Source of the DNA: Mycobacterium sp. MS1601
Lineage (GTDB): Bacteria; Actinomycetota; Actinomycetes; Mycobacteriales; Mycobacteriaceae
Direction: 5' to 3'
DNA length: 64,000 nucleotides
Assembly (NCBI RefSeq): GCF_001984215.1
Contig: NZ_CP019420.1
Span: 1,736,001 to 1,800,000, forward strand
The translations under genes were made by a program, and so were the position numbers. Below the pieces are notes generated by a model, which saw only the letters and a program-made list of their open reading frames with translations, searched no databases and was not told the origin of the DNA. How positions within the stretch are numbered: the first letter of the stretch is position 1; the number at the start of each line of letters is the position of its first letter. Below are positions 1-10,126 of the stretch, piece after piece.

Positions 1-28
1 CGCCACGGTGTTCTGATTTGCGGGCGAC

Positions 29-1297
29 TCAGAGGTGAATACGGTCCTCGGCGGCAGCCAGGCCGATATCGGTGCGGAAATGGCTGCCGGGCAACCGAAC
101 CGAGCCGATGACGTCATAGGCCTCGGCCCGTGCCGCGGCCAGGTCGGACCCGGTACCCACCACCGACAGCACCCGCCCTCCTGCGGAGACGACGGCGCCG
201 TCGGCGCGCCGCTCGGTGCCCGCGTGCAGTACCCCGGGCGTCTCGGACCCGGTGATGACATCGCCGATGCGCGGACGCCCCGGGTAGTTCTCGGCGGCGA
301 TCACCACGGTGACCGCCGAGCCGTCCTGCCACTGCAACGGATCGAACTCTCCCAGAGTCCCGGTGGCTGCGGCGTTGAGCAGCTGTCCCAGCGGGGACTC
401 CAGCAGCGCCAACACCGCCTGGGTTTCCGGATCACCGAAGCGGCAGTTGAATTCGACCACCGCGGGGCCCTTGGAGGTGATGGCCAGCCCGGCGTACAGC
501 AGACCCGAAAATGCGCTGCCCCGCCGAACCATTTCAGCAGCAACCGGTTCGACGATCTCGGTGACGATCTGCGACAACACGGCATCAGGCAGCCACGGCA
601 ACGGCGTGTAGGCCCCCATGCCGCCGGTATTGGGACCGGAGTCGCCGTCGCCCACTCGCTTGAAATCCTGGGCGGGCAACAACGGCACCACTGTCTCGCC
701 GTCCACCACACAGAACAGCGAGACCTCGGGGCCGTCCAGGAAGGATTCGAGCAGCACCGGATGACCGCCGTCGAGCAGTCCGGCAGCATGCGCGCGGGCG
801 ACGTCACGATCAGACGTCACCACCACACCCTTGCCCGCGGCCAGGCCGTCGTCCTTGACCACCCAGGCCTGCTGACCGGCAGACGGCCCGAACCGGTCCA
901 GGGCGGCATCGAGGTGACCGGGGTTGTCGACGATCTCGCTGAACGCGGTGCGCACACCCGCCGCCGACATGACGTCCTTGGCGAACGCCTTGGAACCTTC
1001 GATGCGGGCCGCGTCCTTGGACGGGCCGAAGCAGGCGATGCCTGCCGCGCGGACGGCGTCGGCGACCCCGAGCACCAGCGGCACCTCGGGACCGATGACC
1101 ACGAGGTCGGCACCGAACTCGCGGGCCAACTTCACCACGGCGTCACCGGAGGTGACGTCCACGTCGTGTTGCTCGGCAATGATGCCGGTGCCGGCGTTAC
1201 CCGGCGCCACCGCCAGGGCGTCGACCTGTGGATCCCTGCTCAACGCGAGGAGCAGGGCATGTTCACGGGCACCAGATCCGATAACGAGGACACGCAC
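29..1297 (-). CDS. purD: Phosphoribosylamine--glycine ligase (GAR synthetase)
   Basis: This cytosolic enzyme joins phosphoribosylamine and glycine with ATP in de novo purine synthesis. The 422-residue length is normal for the family. The N-terminal nucleotide-binding start GSGAREHAL, the ATP-grasp loop [10 protein letters not shown] near residue 147, the GGMGAYTP motif near 225 and RFGDPETQ near 285 are all present. The start is GTG. A TAGGCT hexamer lies 8 nt upstream in the short gap after the preceding gene, so purD may have its own leaderless promoter. It follows three leftward genes in the same order as M. tuberculosis Rv0769-Rv0772, as I recall it. Confidence 0.97.
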   Translation of the reverse strand: MRVLVIGSGAREHALLLALSRDPQVDALAVAPGNAGTGIIAEQHDVDVTSGDAVVKLAREFGADLVVIGPEVPLVLGVADAVRAAGIACFGPSKDAARIEGSKAFAKDVMSAAGVRTAFSEIVDNPGHLDAALDRFGPSAGQQAWVVKDDGLAAGKGVVVTSDRDVARAHAAGLLDGGHPVLLESFLDGPEVSLFCVVDGETVVPLLPAQDFKRVGDGDSGPNTGGMGAYTPLPWLPDAVLSQIVTEIVEPVAAEMVRRGSAFSGLLYAGLAITSKGPAVVEFNCRFGDPETQAVLALLESPLGQLLNAAATGTLGEFDPLQWQDGSAVTVVIAAENYPGRPRIGDVITGSETPGVLHAGTERRADGAVVSAGGRVLSVVGTGSDLAAARAEAYDVIGSVRLPGSHFRTDIGLAAAEDRIHL

Positions 1298-1305
1298 GGG
1301 GCCAT

Positions 1306-1311
1306 AGCCTA
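1306..1311 (-). promoter_or_regulatory. Possible leaderless -10 element for purD
   Basis: Read on the minus strand, TAGGCT ends 8 nt before the purD GTG. This matches the mycobacterial TANNNT -10 placed so that transcription begins at or near the start codon. No clear -35 is seen, and read-through from the upstream genes is equally possible. Confidence 0.3.
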
Positions 1312-1329
1312 TCGTTTCGCGTCTCGATG

Positions 1330-1779
1330 TCAGTCCTCGCCCAGACTCTTTCCAGAGTGCATCCTCACCGCGGCATCGACGTTCGCCAACTTGTCCTCCC
1401 CTCCGCCCTTCTCCGCGGCCTTCTTACGACTCCGCACCACCTTGCTGACCGCACCGTCGAGCTTGGAGCCCAACGGAAACCCGAGGTAGTGGGTGAGGAA
1501 AACCGCGATCTCCTTGAGCTCCTCGGCCGTGATCTCGCCGTTGTGCAGTGCCGCGTTCACCTGGATCTCCGCGAGGTCCGAGTTGCCTACCGCGGTAACT
1601 GCGGCGAGTGTCAACAGGCGCTTGTCACGCATCGAGAGTCCGGGTCGGGTCCAGATGGCGCCGAAGAGGTGCTCGACAGTGAGGTCGAAGTACGGGTCAC
1701 CCTGGATGTCGGGCATCTCCCAGCCATACACCTCGTTCATCTTCTCGAGGCCCTTGCGGCGAATCTCGTCCATGGTCAT
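1330..1779 (-). CDS. Carboxymuconolactone decarboxylase-fold protein
   Basis: This 149-residue protein has the helical CMD/AhpD-like fold, with core text [15 protein letters not shown] and a [17 protein letters not shown] segment. The CxxC pair of the peroxidase-type AhpD proteins is absent, so a decarboxylase-like or unknown role is more likely than a peroxidase role. It corresponds to the Rv0771-type gene beside purD in other mycobacteria. Its ATG overlaps the upstream dehydrogenase stop by 4 nt, which implies translational coupling. The substrate is unknown. Confidence 0.85.
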   Translation of the reverse strand: MTMDEIRRKGLEKMNEVYGWEMPDIQGDPYFDLTVEHLFGAIWTRPGLSMRDKRLLTLAAVTAVGNSDLAEIQVNAALHNGEITAEELKEIAVFLTHYLGFPLGSKLDGAVSKVVRSRKKAAEKGGGEDKLANVDAAVRMHSGKSLGED

Positions 1780-2615
1780 TCCTCCGTGTGCGGGACGCCG
1801 AGCCCGGCGGCCAGATTCTGCAGGGCGATTTCGGCCAGCGGCAGGTCCACGCCTGTCGCCTTGCCCAGGCCCAGCGCAAGCTTCAGGTCCTTCTCCCCCA
1901 GTCCCCTGGTGTGCACGAACATGTCGTACAGGAAGTGGTCGGGCTGCAGTGGTGTGGTGTCATCGCGGGCCATGATCGCGCCGGGCCCGCCGCTGAGCGC
2001 ATCGCTGTGGCGTACCACCCGGCCGAGCTTCTGCAGGTCGATCCCTGAGGCCTCGGCCAGTTTCTGCGCTTCGCAGGCTGCCGCAAAGCCGACGAAGGTC
2101 AGCATGTTGCGGGCCAGTTTCATCCGAGTACCGGCCCCGGGTTCACCGGCACGCACCACCATCGACGCCCACTGTTTGAAGACCGGCTTCACCATGTCGT
2201 AGGCCTCGTCATCGGCGCCGACCATCACCGCCAGTTCACCCTTGTCGGCCGCGCTCGCCCCGCCGCTGACCGGGGCGTCGACGATGTGGATGCCCCTGGG
2301 CTGCAATTGCTTCGCCAGCTCTTCAGCGGTGTCGGGCTCGATGGTGGAGTGGATGGCGATGACGGTGCCCGCACCCGCGTGCTCGGCCAGGGTGGCGACC
2401 ACGTTGCGCACCTGCGCGTCGGTGAGCACCGTGACACTGATGACGTCGGCCTTGGCGATATCGGCGATACCGGATGCCGCCGTCGCCCCCAGCTCCACCA
2501 ACGGGGCCATCGCTTCGGCGCGGACGTCGAACACCACCAAGCCGCCCGGCCAGCGGGCGAGCCGCTTGGCCATCGGCGCGCCCTGGTTACCCAGGCCGAT
2601 GTAACCGAGCATCAT
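1776..2615 (-). CDS. NAD(P)-dependent 3-hydroxyisobutyrate dehydrogenase-family oxidoreductase
   Basis: This 279-residue beta-hydroxyacid dehydrogenase has the N-terminal Rossmann signature MLGYIGLGNQGAPMAKRLA. The substrate motif DAPVSGGASAADKGEL lies near residue 116, and the catalytic-lysine helix reads GAGTRMKLARNMLTFVG near 160. The family oxidises small beta-hydroxyacids, but the substrate here cannot be read from sequence. It matches the Rv0770 position in the cyp51 neighbourhood. It overlaps the following gene by 4 nt. Upstream lies a MIRU-like interspersed sequence that carries its ribosome site AAAAGGAGC. Confidence 0.9.
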   Translation of the reverse strand: MMLGYIGLGNQGAPMAKRLARWPGGLVVFDVRAEAMAPLVELGATAASGIADIAKADVISVTVLTDAQVRNVVATLAEHAGAGTVIAIHSTIEPDTAEELAKQLQPRGIHIVDAPVSGGASAADKGELAVMVGADDEAYDMVKPVFKQWASMVVRAGEPGAGTRMKLARNMLTFVGFAAACEAQKLAEASGIDLQKLGRVVRHSDALSGGPGAIMARDDTTPLQPDHFLYDMFVHTRGLGEKDLKLALGLGKATGVDLPLAEIALQNLAAGLGVPHTEE

Positions 2616-2634
2616 CTGCGCAGCTCCTTTTCGT

Positions 2635-2661
2635 CGCTCGTCCCTCGCCCCGCATCGGTCG
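2635..2661 (-). repeat. Interspersed MIRU-like unit related to the pre-cyp51 repeat
   Basis: On the minus strand this reads GACCGATGCGG, then GGCGAGGGACGAGCG, nearly the same words as in the tandem units at 7773-7890. It lies in the 73-nt gap between two co-oriented genes and leads into the ribosome binding site of the downstream dehydrogenase. This is how mycobacterial interspersed repetitive units sit inside operons. Confidence 0.5.
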
Positions 2662-2688
2662 CGGACGCGGACGCGGACCTGAGGTCAT

Positions 2689-3453
2689 TCATGACCGGAT
2701 GATCTGTCCACCGTCGACATTGAAGATCTGGCCCGTGATCCACTTCGCCTGGTCGGACAGCAAGAACAGCAGCATACCCACCAGGTCCTCGGGTTCACCC
2801 ATGCGCGACAACGGGATTCCCTTGACGATGTCGGCCACCATCTCCTGCGGAGTGGTGGTCCGGTTGGCCTCGGTGTCGATGGGCCCAGGGGCGATGGCGT
2901 TGACGCGGATGTTCTGCCCGCCGAGTTCGGTGGCCAGCTGCTGTGTGAGCCCGTTGATGCCGACCTTGGCAAGACCGTAGAAGTTCGAGTACAGCCAGGC
3001 CGCCGTGGACGACTGGTTGACGATGGCGCCGCCACCTCGCTTGGCCATCTTGCGGTACACCGCGCGGGTACACACCAGCGCGCCGTCGAGGTTCACACTC
3101 ATGAATTTCTTGTAGTAGTCCCAATCGACGGTGATGAGGAAGTCGAGCTTCATTCCACCGAAGATCGCGGCATTGTTGACCAGGTAGTCGATCCCACCGA
3201 ACTCGGCAAGCGTCTGTGCTGACATCTCTTTGGCCGATTCGGGGTCGGAGACGTCCACCCGGACGGCGAGCGCATTGCCCCCCTCGCCCACGATTCCGTC
3301 AGCGACTTTCTGCGCGCCCTCGGTGTTGATGTCGGCGACCACCACCGCCGCGCCCTCGCGGGCCAGTGCCTCAGCGTAGGCCTGGCCGATGCCGCCACCC
3401 GCGCCGGTGACGATGGCCACCTTGTCCTTGAACTGATCTCCGTACAGGCCCAT
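2689..3453 (-). CDS. Short-chain dehydrogenase/reductase (Rv0769-like)
   Basis: This is a 254-residue classical SDR. The TGAGGGIGQAYAEA cofactor loop lies near residue 16, NNAAIF near 94, the catalytic serine in NQSST, and the YGLAK Tyr/Lys pair near 159-163. DINTEG after beta-2 suggests NAD(H). It ends with the usual GQIFNVDGG segment. It lies 11 nt after the aldehyde dehydrogenase gene and is probably transcribed with it, so the two may act in sequence on an alcohol/aldehyde. The substrate is not known. Confidence 0.9.
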   Translation of the reverse strand: MGLYGDQFKDKVAIVTGAGGGIGQAYAEALAREGAAVVVADINTEGAQKVADGIVGEGGNALAVRVDVSDPESAKEMSAQTLAEFGGIDYLVNNAAIFGGMKLDFLITVDWDYYKKFMSVNLDGALVCTRAVYRKMAKRGGGAIVNQSSTAAWLYSNFYGLAKVGINGLTQQLATELGGQNIRVNAIAPGPIDTEANRTTTPQEMVADIVKGIPLSRMGEPEDLVGMLLFLLSDQAKWITGQIFNVDGGQIIRS

Positions 3454-3464
3454 AGTCGAACTCC

Positions 3465-4934
3465 TCAGTTGATAGCTGTGGCAATGAGTTTGGTCTCGAG
3501 GTACTCCTCGAATCCGGCCACGCCCATCTCACGGCCGACACCGGACTGCTTGTAGCCGCCGAACGGCGCGTCCGCGGAGTACCAGACGCCGCCGTTGACG
3601 TTGACCGTCCCGGTGCGCAGGCGGGCGGCAACGGATTGTGCCCGCTCGTCGGAACCGCTGTAGACAGTGCCGGACAGGCCGTAGGGTGAGTCGTTGGCGA
3701 TGCGGACCGCGTCGTCGTCACCGTCGTGGGCGATGACCACCAGCACCGGACCGAAGATCTCCTCGCGCGCCACGCGGGCGTCGTTGGTCAGGCCCGAGAT
3801 CACGGTGGGTTCGATGAAGAATCCCGTGTCACGGTCAGCGGGACGTCCACCACCGCAGGCGAACTGGCCGCCCTCTTCCACGGCAAGGTCGAGATAGCTC
3901 TGGATGCGGTCGCGCTGGCGGGCACTGATCACCGGCCCACACACGGTGCGCTTGTTGGTCGGGTCACCCGCCTTGATGCCACCCATGGTGGCAGCTGCGG
4001 CAGCCACCGCTTCGTCGTAGCGAGCGCGCGGCACCACCAGGCGGGTGGTGATGGCGCACCCCTGCCCGGCGTGCATGGCCGCGGTGAACGCCGAGATCGA
4101 GGCAGCCATACCAAGATCCGCATCATCGAGCACCAGAAATGCCGACTTACCCCCGAGTTCCAGGAACACCTTCTTGATGGTGGCGGCGCCGTCGGCCATC
4201 ACCGCTCTACCGGTGGCCGTAGACCCGGTGAAGGAGACCATGTCCACGCGTGGGTCCCGGGAAAGCAACGCTCCCACAGCGTGGTCACTGGAGGTGACGA
4301 TGTTGAGAACGCCGGGCGGGATGTCGGTGTGTTCGGCGGCAATCTGCCCCACGGCTGCGGCGCACCACGGGGTGTCCGGCGCCGGCTTGAGCACCACGGT
4401 GTTGCCCGCCGCCAATGCAGGACCGAGTTTGGCGAAGTTGATCTGATGCGGGAAGTTCCACGGAGTGATGGCGCCGACTACGCCCACTGCCTCCCTGGCC
4501 ACCGTTCTACGGGTCGGGATACCTTGCGGTGCAGCATCTTCCAGGTTGTATCGCCACCGGAATTCCTCGGCGGTGTCCGCAGAGAACACGAGATCGTCGA
4601 CGGGGCCCTCGAGCTGGGCGCCCGCGGTGAGCATCAGCGGTGCACCGACTTCGGCGATGGTGAGCTCGCGCAGTTCCTCGATGTGCTCGCGAAGCGCATC
4701 ACGGAGTTGGCGGATGCACCGCGCGCGGAATTCGGTGTTGGTGGACCAGTCGGTGTCGTCGAACGCGCGCCGCGCCGCCTCGATGGCTCGGCCCATGTCC
4801 GCGGTGTCGGCGTCGGCGGCCACGCCCAGCACCTCTTCGGTGGCCGGATTGAGAGTGGGGAACGTCCCCGCGCTTCCCGCCACCAACTTGCCGTCGATCA
4901 ACAGGTCGCTGGTGCCACCGGCCAGTAATCCCAT
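3465..4934 (-). CDS. aldA: NAD-dependent aldehyde dehydrogenase (Rv0768/AldA-like)
   Basis: This is a 489-residue ALDH superfamily enzyme that oxidises an aldehyde to its acid with NAD(P). It shows GAITPWNFP, KPAPDTP for cofactor binding, the general base in LELGGKSAF, the nucleophilic Cys in GQGCAITTRL and EEIFGPVL. The open frame extends further upstream, but I chose the ATG at 4934 because it begins the normal family N-terminus and follows the ribosome site GAGGGAGTGACC. It is divergent from the TetR gene. An operator-like palindrome lies about 35 nt upstream of the start. Confidence 0.93.
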   Translation of the reverse strand: MGLLAGGTSDLLIDGKLVAGSAGTFPTLNPATEEVLGVAADADTADMGRAIEAARRAFDDTDWSTNTEFRARCIRQLRDALREHIEELRELTIAEVGAPLMLTAGAQLEGPVDDLVFSADTAEEFRWRYNLEDAAPQGIPTRRTVAREAVGVVGAITPWNFPHQINFAKLGPALAAGNTVVLKPAPDTPWCAAAVGQIAAEHTDIPPGVLNIVTSSDHAVGALLSRDPRVDMVSFTGSTATGRAVMADGAATIKKVFLELGGKSAFLVLDDADLGMAASISAFTAAMHAGQGCAITTRLVVPRARYDEAVAAAAATMGGIKAGDPTNKRTVCGPVISARQRDRIQSYLDLAVEEGGQFACGGGRPADRDTGFFIEPTVISGLTNDARVAREEIFGPVLVVIAHDGDDDAVRIANDSPYGLSGTVYSGSDERAQSVAARLRTGTVNVNGGVWYSADAPFGGYKQSGVGREMGVAGFEEYLETKLIATAIN

Positions 4935-4968
4935 GGTCACTCCCTCGTGAACTCCGCATCCAGCAACC

Positions 4969-4982
4969 TGGACAGGTGTCTG
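4969..4982. promoter_or_regulatory. Putative TetR operator A (aldA side)
   Basis: TGGACAGGTGTCTG is an imperfect copy of the palindrome at 5126-5139. It lies between the predicted aldA -10 element and the aldA start, where a bound repressor would block transcription. The paired occurrence across one divergent promoter region is the main evidence. Confidence 0.55.
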
Positions 4983-4997
4983 ATCGATTGTGATCCG

Positions 4998-5027
4998 AAC
5001 ATAGCCGTGCACAACCATGGAAGGCAA
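4998..5027 (-). promoter_or_regulatory. Predicted aldA promoter
   Basis: On the minus strand, TTGCCT (5027-5022) and TATGTT (5003-4998) are separated by 18 nt. The same -35 hexamer and spacing appear in the divergent TetR promoter. The transcription start would be near 4991, placing operator A just downstream. Confidence 0.4.
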
Positions 5028-5096
5028 GGGCGCACCTCTCCCGCGACGTCGAATGTTCAACTCGATGGCCTTGTACTGGCATTTTGCGTACACACC

Positions 5097-5126
5097 TTGC
5101 CTAATCGCCGCCGGCTCGGATAACTT
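5097..5126 (+). promoter_or_regulatory. Predicted leaderless promoter of the TetR gene
   Basis: TTGCCT at 5097-5102 and TAACTT at 5121-5126 are 18 nt apart. The GTG start follows 6 nt after the -10, so the transcript should begin at or beside the start codon. Confidence 0.5.
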
Positions 5127-5139
5127 GGACATGTGTCCA
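5126..5139. promoter_or_regulatory. Putative TetR operator B (autoregulation)
   Basis: TGGACA-TG-TGTCCA is a perfect 6-bp inverted repeat overlapping the end of the -10 hexamer and the GTG start of the TetR gene. Repressor binding here would shut off the regulator and the cyp123-cyp51 operon downstream. A second, imperfect copy lies at 4969-4982. Confidence 0.6.
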
Positions 5140-5744
5140 GCGACGCCGTGGTGGCAGTCACATCCGAGCTCGGCGAGGTTCCCAGGAACCGTCGCCAGGA
5201 GGAGACATTTCGCAAGGTGCTGGCAGCCGGGGTGGAGATGCTGCGTGAATCGTCGTACGCGGATCTCACCGTGCGCGCGGTCGCCAAGCGGGCTCAGGTG
5301 GCACCGGCCACCGCCTACACCTACTTCTCCTCGAAGAACCATCTGATCGCCGAGGTGTATCTGGACCTGATCAAGCAGGTCCCGTTCTTCACCGACGTCA
5401 ACGTGGACGTGGTAACCCGGGTGGACAGCGTGCTGCGCGCCTTGGCGCTGGTGGTGGCCGACGAACCCGAGGTGGCCGCCGCCTGCACCGCCGCGCTGAT
5501 GTCCGGCAACGACGCGGGAGTCAAGGCGGTCCGCGACCGTATCGGTGCCCAGATCCACCGTAGGGTCATCTCCGCCATGGGCCCCGATGCCGATCCGCGG
5601 GCGGTATCGGCGTTGGAGATGGCGTTCTTCGGTGCCCTGGTCCAAGCAGGCAGCGGCGCCTTCACCTACCACCAGATTGCCAACCGGCTGACCTACATGG
5701 TCGGCCTTGTACTGGGCAGCCCCCCGGTTTTGGGAGAAGCATGA
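5133..5744 (+). CDS. TetR-family transcriptional regulator (Rv0767c-like)
   Basis: This is a 203-residue one-component repressor. The N-terminal helix-turn-helix runs LTVRAVAKRAQVAPATAYTY, followed by the usual FSSKNHLIAEVYLDLI. The C-terminal ligand-binding half is variable, so the inducer is unknown. A steroid, fatty acid or aldehyde is a reasonable guess from the P450s it precedes. The GTG start is supported by a TAACTT -10 element 6 nt upstream. Its stop overlaps the cyp123 ATG by 4 nt, so it heads that operon. It is probably autoregulated through the TGGACA palindrome over its own start. Confidence 0.92.
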   Translation: MSSDAVVAVTSELGEVPRNRRQEETFRKVLAAGVEMLRESSYADLTVRAVAKRAQVAPATAYTYFSSKNHLIAEVYLDLIKQVPFFTDVNVDVVTRVDSVLRALALVVADEPEVAAACTAALMSGNDAGVKAVRDRIGAQIHRRVISAMGPDADPRAVSALEMAFFGALVQAGSGAFTYHQIANRLTYMVGLVLGSPPVLGEA

Positions 5745-6955
5745 CTGTTTCAGCCGACAAAGTCGTTCTGGATCCCTACAACTACGACTTCCATGAGGAT
5801 CCGTATCCGTACTACCGACGGCTACGTGACGAGGCGCCGTTGTACCGCAACGAGGAACTCGGATTCTGGGCGGTGTCACGACACCGCGACGTGCTGGCCG
5901 GCTTCCGCAACAGCACCACGCTGTCCAACAAGTTCGGCGTCTCGCTGGATCCCGCATCCCGCGGGCCCCACGCTGCCAAGACCATGTCGTTTCTGGCCAT
6001 GGATGACCCGTCACATCTGCGGCTACGCACTCTGGTCTCAAAAGGATTCACCCCGAGACGCATTCGTGAACTGGAACCCCGTGTCACCGAGATCGCGGTG
6101 CAGCATCTCGACACCATGCTCGACAAGGCCGCGGGCGGAGCATGCGTCGACTACGTCGACGAATTCGCGGGCAAGCTGCCCATGGACGTCATCTCCGAGC
6201 TCATGGGCGTGCCAGAACCCGACCGTGACAAGGTGCGGGCGTGGGCCGACGGCGTGATGCACCGCGAGGAAGGCGTCACCGACGTTCCCCCCGAGGCCAT
6301 CGAAGCCTCGATCAACTTGATCGTCTACTACCAGGAGATGGTCGCGCAGCGCCGTACCAACCTCACCGACGACCTGACGTCGGCGTTGCTGGAAGCCGAA
6401 ATCGACGGCGACCGACTCACCGACGACGAAGTACTGGGCTTCATGTTCCTCATGGTGATCGCCGGCAACGAGACCACCACCAAACTGCTTGCCAATGCGG
6501 CATTCTGGGGCCATCACAATCCCGATCAGCTGCGGACTGTGCATCAGGACCACGCCCGTATCCCACTGTGGGTCGAGGAGACCCTGCGCTATGACACCTC
6601 CAGCCAGATCTTGGCCCGCACCGTTCAGGGCGACCTCGAACTGTATGACACCACCATTCCGGACGGCGACGTGCTGCTGTTGCTGCCCGGCTCCGCCCAT
6701 CGCGATGAGCGGGTTTTCGACAATCCGGACCAGTTTGTGATCGGACGGGAGATCGGCTCCAAACTGATGAGTTTCGGCAGCGGTGCCCACTTCTGCCTGG
6801 GTGCACACCTGGCCAGGATGGAGGCACGGGTGGCGCTCACCGAACTGTTCAAGCGCATCAACGGATTCGAGGTGGACGAGGACAACGCCGTGCGCGTCCA
6901 CTCCAGCAATGTCCGCGGATTCGCCCACCTGCCCATGAAACTGGAGATCGGCTGA
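5741..6955 (+). CDS. cyp123: Cytochrome P450, CYP123 family
   Basis: This 404-residue soluble P450 has the I-helix AGNETTTK, the K-helix ExxR in EETLRY, and the heme loop FGSGAHFCLG with the proximal cysteine at residue 352. It is assigned to CYP123 because it sits between the TetR gene and the SDR upstream of cyp51, the order of Rv0767c-Rv0766c-Rv0765c-Rv0764c. Electrons probably come from the 3Fe-4S ferredoxin in this operon. The physiological substrate is not established. It overlaps the TetR gene by 4 nt and the following SDR by 1 nt (TGATG). Confidence 0.9.
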   Translation: MTVSADKVVLDPYNYDFHEDPYPYYRRLRDEAPLYRNEELGFWAVSRHRDVLAGFRNSTTLSNKFGVSLDPASRGPHAAKTMSFLAMDDPSHLRLRTLVSKGFTPRRIRELEPRVTEIAVQHLDTMLDKAAGGACVDYVDEFAGKLPMDVISELMGVPEPDRDKVRAWADGVMHREEGVTDVPPEAIEASINLIVYYQEMVAQRRTNLTDDLTSALLEAEIDGDRLTDDEVLGFMFLMVIAGNETTTKLLANAAFWGHHNPDQLRTVHQDHARIPLWVEETLRYDTSSQILARTVQGDLELYDTTIPDGDVLLLLPGSAHRDERVFDNPDQFVIGREIGSKLMSFGSGAHFCLGAHLARMEARVALTELFKRINGFEVDEDNAVRVHSSNVRGFAHLPMKLEIG

Positions 6956-7782
6956 TGCCCCGCTTTGCACCGCTGCCCGAACGCAGGCCCGCCATTGTCG
7001 CCGGAGCATCGTCCGGTATCGGTGAGGCCACCGCCATCGAGCTCGCCCGTCGCGGCTTTCCTGTCGCATTGGGCGCGCGGCGGGTCGAGAAGATCGAGGA
7101 CCTGGTGGGCAAGATCAACGCCGACGGCGGTGAGGCAGTCGGCTTCCATCTCGACGTCACCGATCCCAACTCGGTGGAATCCTTTGTTGCGCAATCTATC
7201 GATTCTCTCGGCGAGATCGAGGTCCTGGTTGCCGGCGCGGGCGACACCTACTTCGGCAAGCTCGCCGAGATCACCGGTGATGAATTCGAGTCACAACTGC
7301 AGATCCACCTGATGGGCGCTTTCCAGATGTCCAAGGCGGTACTTCCGGGAATGCTGGAACGCCAGCGCGGCGACCTGATCTTCGTGGGTTCCGATGTCTC
7401 ACTGCGCCAGCGGCCCCACATGGGTGCCTACGGGGCCGCCAAAGCGGCACTGGTGGCCATGGTGGCCAACTACCAGATGGAACTCGAAGGTACTGGTGTC
7501 CGCGCGTCGATCGTGCACCCCGGGCCCACCAAGACATCGATGGGCTGGAGTCTGCCCGCCGACAAGATCGGTCCGGCCCTGGAGGACTGGGCCAAATGGG
7601 GCCAGGCCCGTCACGATTACTTTCTGCGCGCATCGGATCTGGCGCGTGCCATCACCTTCGTCGCCGAGACGCCCCGCGGCGGATTCATCGCCAACATGGA
7701 GTTGCAGCCCGAAGCTCCTTTGGCGGCCACCACCGACCGCCAGAAACTTGCTCTCGGCGAGGAAGGAATGCCGAGCACATGA
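6955..7782 (+). CDS. Short-chain dehydrogenase/reductase (Rv0765c-like)
   Basis: This 275-residue classical SDR has GASSGIGEATAIELA for cofactor binding and the YGAAKAAL active-site Tyr/Lys pair. LGARRVEKIEDL after beta-2 suggests an NADP preference. It is translationally coupled to cyp123 by TGATG. Its own stop overlaps the ATG of the first of two tandem 20-codon ORFs that relay to cyp51. The conserved place between CYP123 and CYP51 suggests action on a P450 product, but the substrate is unknown. Confidence 0.9.
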   Translation: MPRFAPLPERRPAIVAGASSGIGEATAIELARRGFPVALGARRVEKIEDLVGKINADGGEAVGFHLDVTDPNSVESFVAQSIDSLGEIEVLVAGAGDTYFGKLAEITGDEFESQLQIHLMGAFQMSKAVLPGMLERQRGDLIFVGSDVSLRQRPHMGAYGAAKAALVAMVANYQMELEGTGVRASIVHPGPTKTSMGWSLPADKIGPALEDWAKWGQARHDYFLRASDLARAITFVAETPRGGFIANMELQPEAPLAATTDRQKLALGEEGMPST

Positions 7783-7896
7783 CCACGCGAGTCGACCGAT
7801 GCGGCGCGAGGGACGAGCGCGGAGGAGGAGCGAGCACATGACCACGCGAGTCGACCGATGCGGCGCGAGGAACGAGCGCGGAGGAGGAGCGAGCAC

Positions 7897-7899
<3 letters not shown>
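7773..7899 (+). repeat. Two 59-bp tandem MIRU-like units carrying coupled 20-codon ORFs
   Basis: Units at 7773-7831 and 7832-7890 differ at one base and are followed by a 9-nt partial third copy. Each contains GGAGGAGGAGC followed by GAGCAC and ATGA. The ATGA of unit 1 overlaps the SDR stop, and each unit encodes a 20-residue peptide starting MTTRVDRCGAR. The first ends at 7841, overlapping the ATG of unit 2. The second ends at 7900, overlapping the cyp51 ATG. The 59-nt period equals 21 codons minus the 4-nt overlap. This is the known organisation of mycobacterial interspersed repetitive units between coupled genes. Confidence 0.8.
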
Positions 7900-9466
<1,567 letters not shown>

Positions 9467-9468
9467 CA

Positions 9469-10020
9469 ATGACTGACTACGGGGCGCGGCGCGCCCGATT
9501 CGAAGATTGGGTCGAACGCTGGCTGAAAGCCAACCGGGATGCCGAGGCGGCAGGCGACTGGAAGCCGCTCGCCGACTTCTACACCGAGGACGCCACCTAC
9601 GGGTGGAACATCGGCCCCAAGGAAGACGTCATGTGCATCGGCCGCGACGAAATCCGAGACGTGGCACTCGGTTTGGAGATGCAGGGCCTGGAGAACTGGG
9701 TCTACGAATACCAGAAGACGCTGATCGACGAGAAGCAGGGCGAGATCGTCGGGTTCTGGAAGCAGCTCGCCAACAAGAGCGACGGTTCCACCGACGAGAT
9801 CTACGGTATCGGCGGCAGCTGGTTCCGGCTCAACGATCAGATGCTGATCGAGTGGCAGCGTGATTTCTTCGACTTCGGCCACGTGCAGAAGGCGTTCATG
9901 AAACTGATCGAGTCCGGCGACCTCACCCCCACCATGCAGAAGCGGATCGAGCGCAGCCTCTCAGGCGAGAGGTTGCCCGGCTACTACGCGTTGGGCACCG
10001 CACCCGTACCGATCTGGTGA
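9469..10020 (+). CDS. SnoaL/NTF2-like protein (Rv0762c-like)
   Basis: This 183-residue protein has an NTF2-like layout: a long N-terminal helix (FEDWVERWLKANRDAEAAGDW), then DFYTEDATYGWNIG and a repeated beta-sheet core ending in FFDFGHV. The fold is used by isomerases, cyclases and dehydratases. The substrate is unknown. The ATG at 9469 follows GGAAAGGACTGACA, a good ribosome site, 2 nt after the ferredoxin stop. In-frame upstream codons would overlap the ferredoxin and are rejected. It belongs to the conserved cyp51 operon. Confidence 0.85.
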   Translation: MTDYGARRARFEDWVERWLKANRDAEAAGDWKPLADFYTEDATYGWNIGPKEDVMCIGRDEIRDVALGLEMQGLENWVYEYQKTLIDEKQGEIVGFWKQLANKSDGSTDEIYGIGGSWFRLNDQMLIEWQRDFFDFGHVQKAFMKLIESGDLTPTMQKRIERSLSGERLPGYYALGTAPVPIW

Positions 10021-10126
10021 CCCACACCGCTGGCGCTTGACACCCGTCGAGTTCAGGTGAGACCTTCGTCACTACAGTCTGTGAAGCCGTGCCGAGATCA
10101 CTCTCGGAGAAAGCAGGATTGCGAAC

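Noticed and set aside
35..1489. Long open frame on the plus strand opposite purD
   Set aside because: It has no family resemblance and is rich in His/Gln/Arg, as expected for the antisense of GC-rich coding DNA. purD on the other strand is unmistakable.
4935..6041. N-terminal extension of the aldehyde dehydrogenase across the TetR gene
   Set aside because: The frame is open but antisense to the TetR gene and cyp123 and does not resemble ALDH. The true start is at 4934.
10037..10078. TTGACA with TACAGT upstream of adhB
   Set aside because: The 30-nt spacing is not a functional promoter geometry. Only the TACAGT -10 is retained as a possibility.
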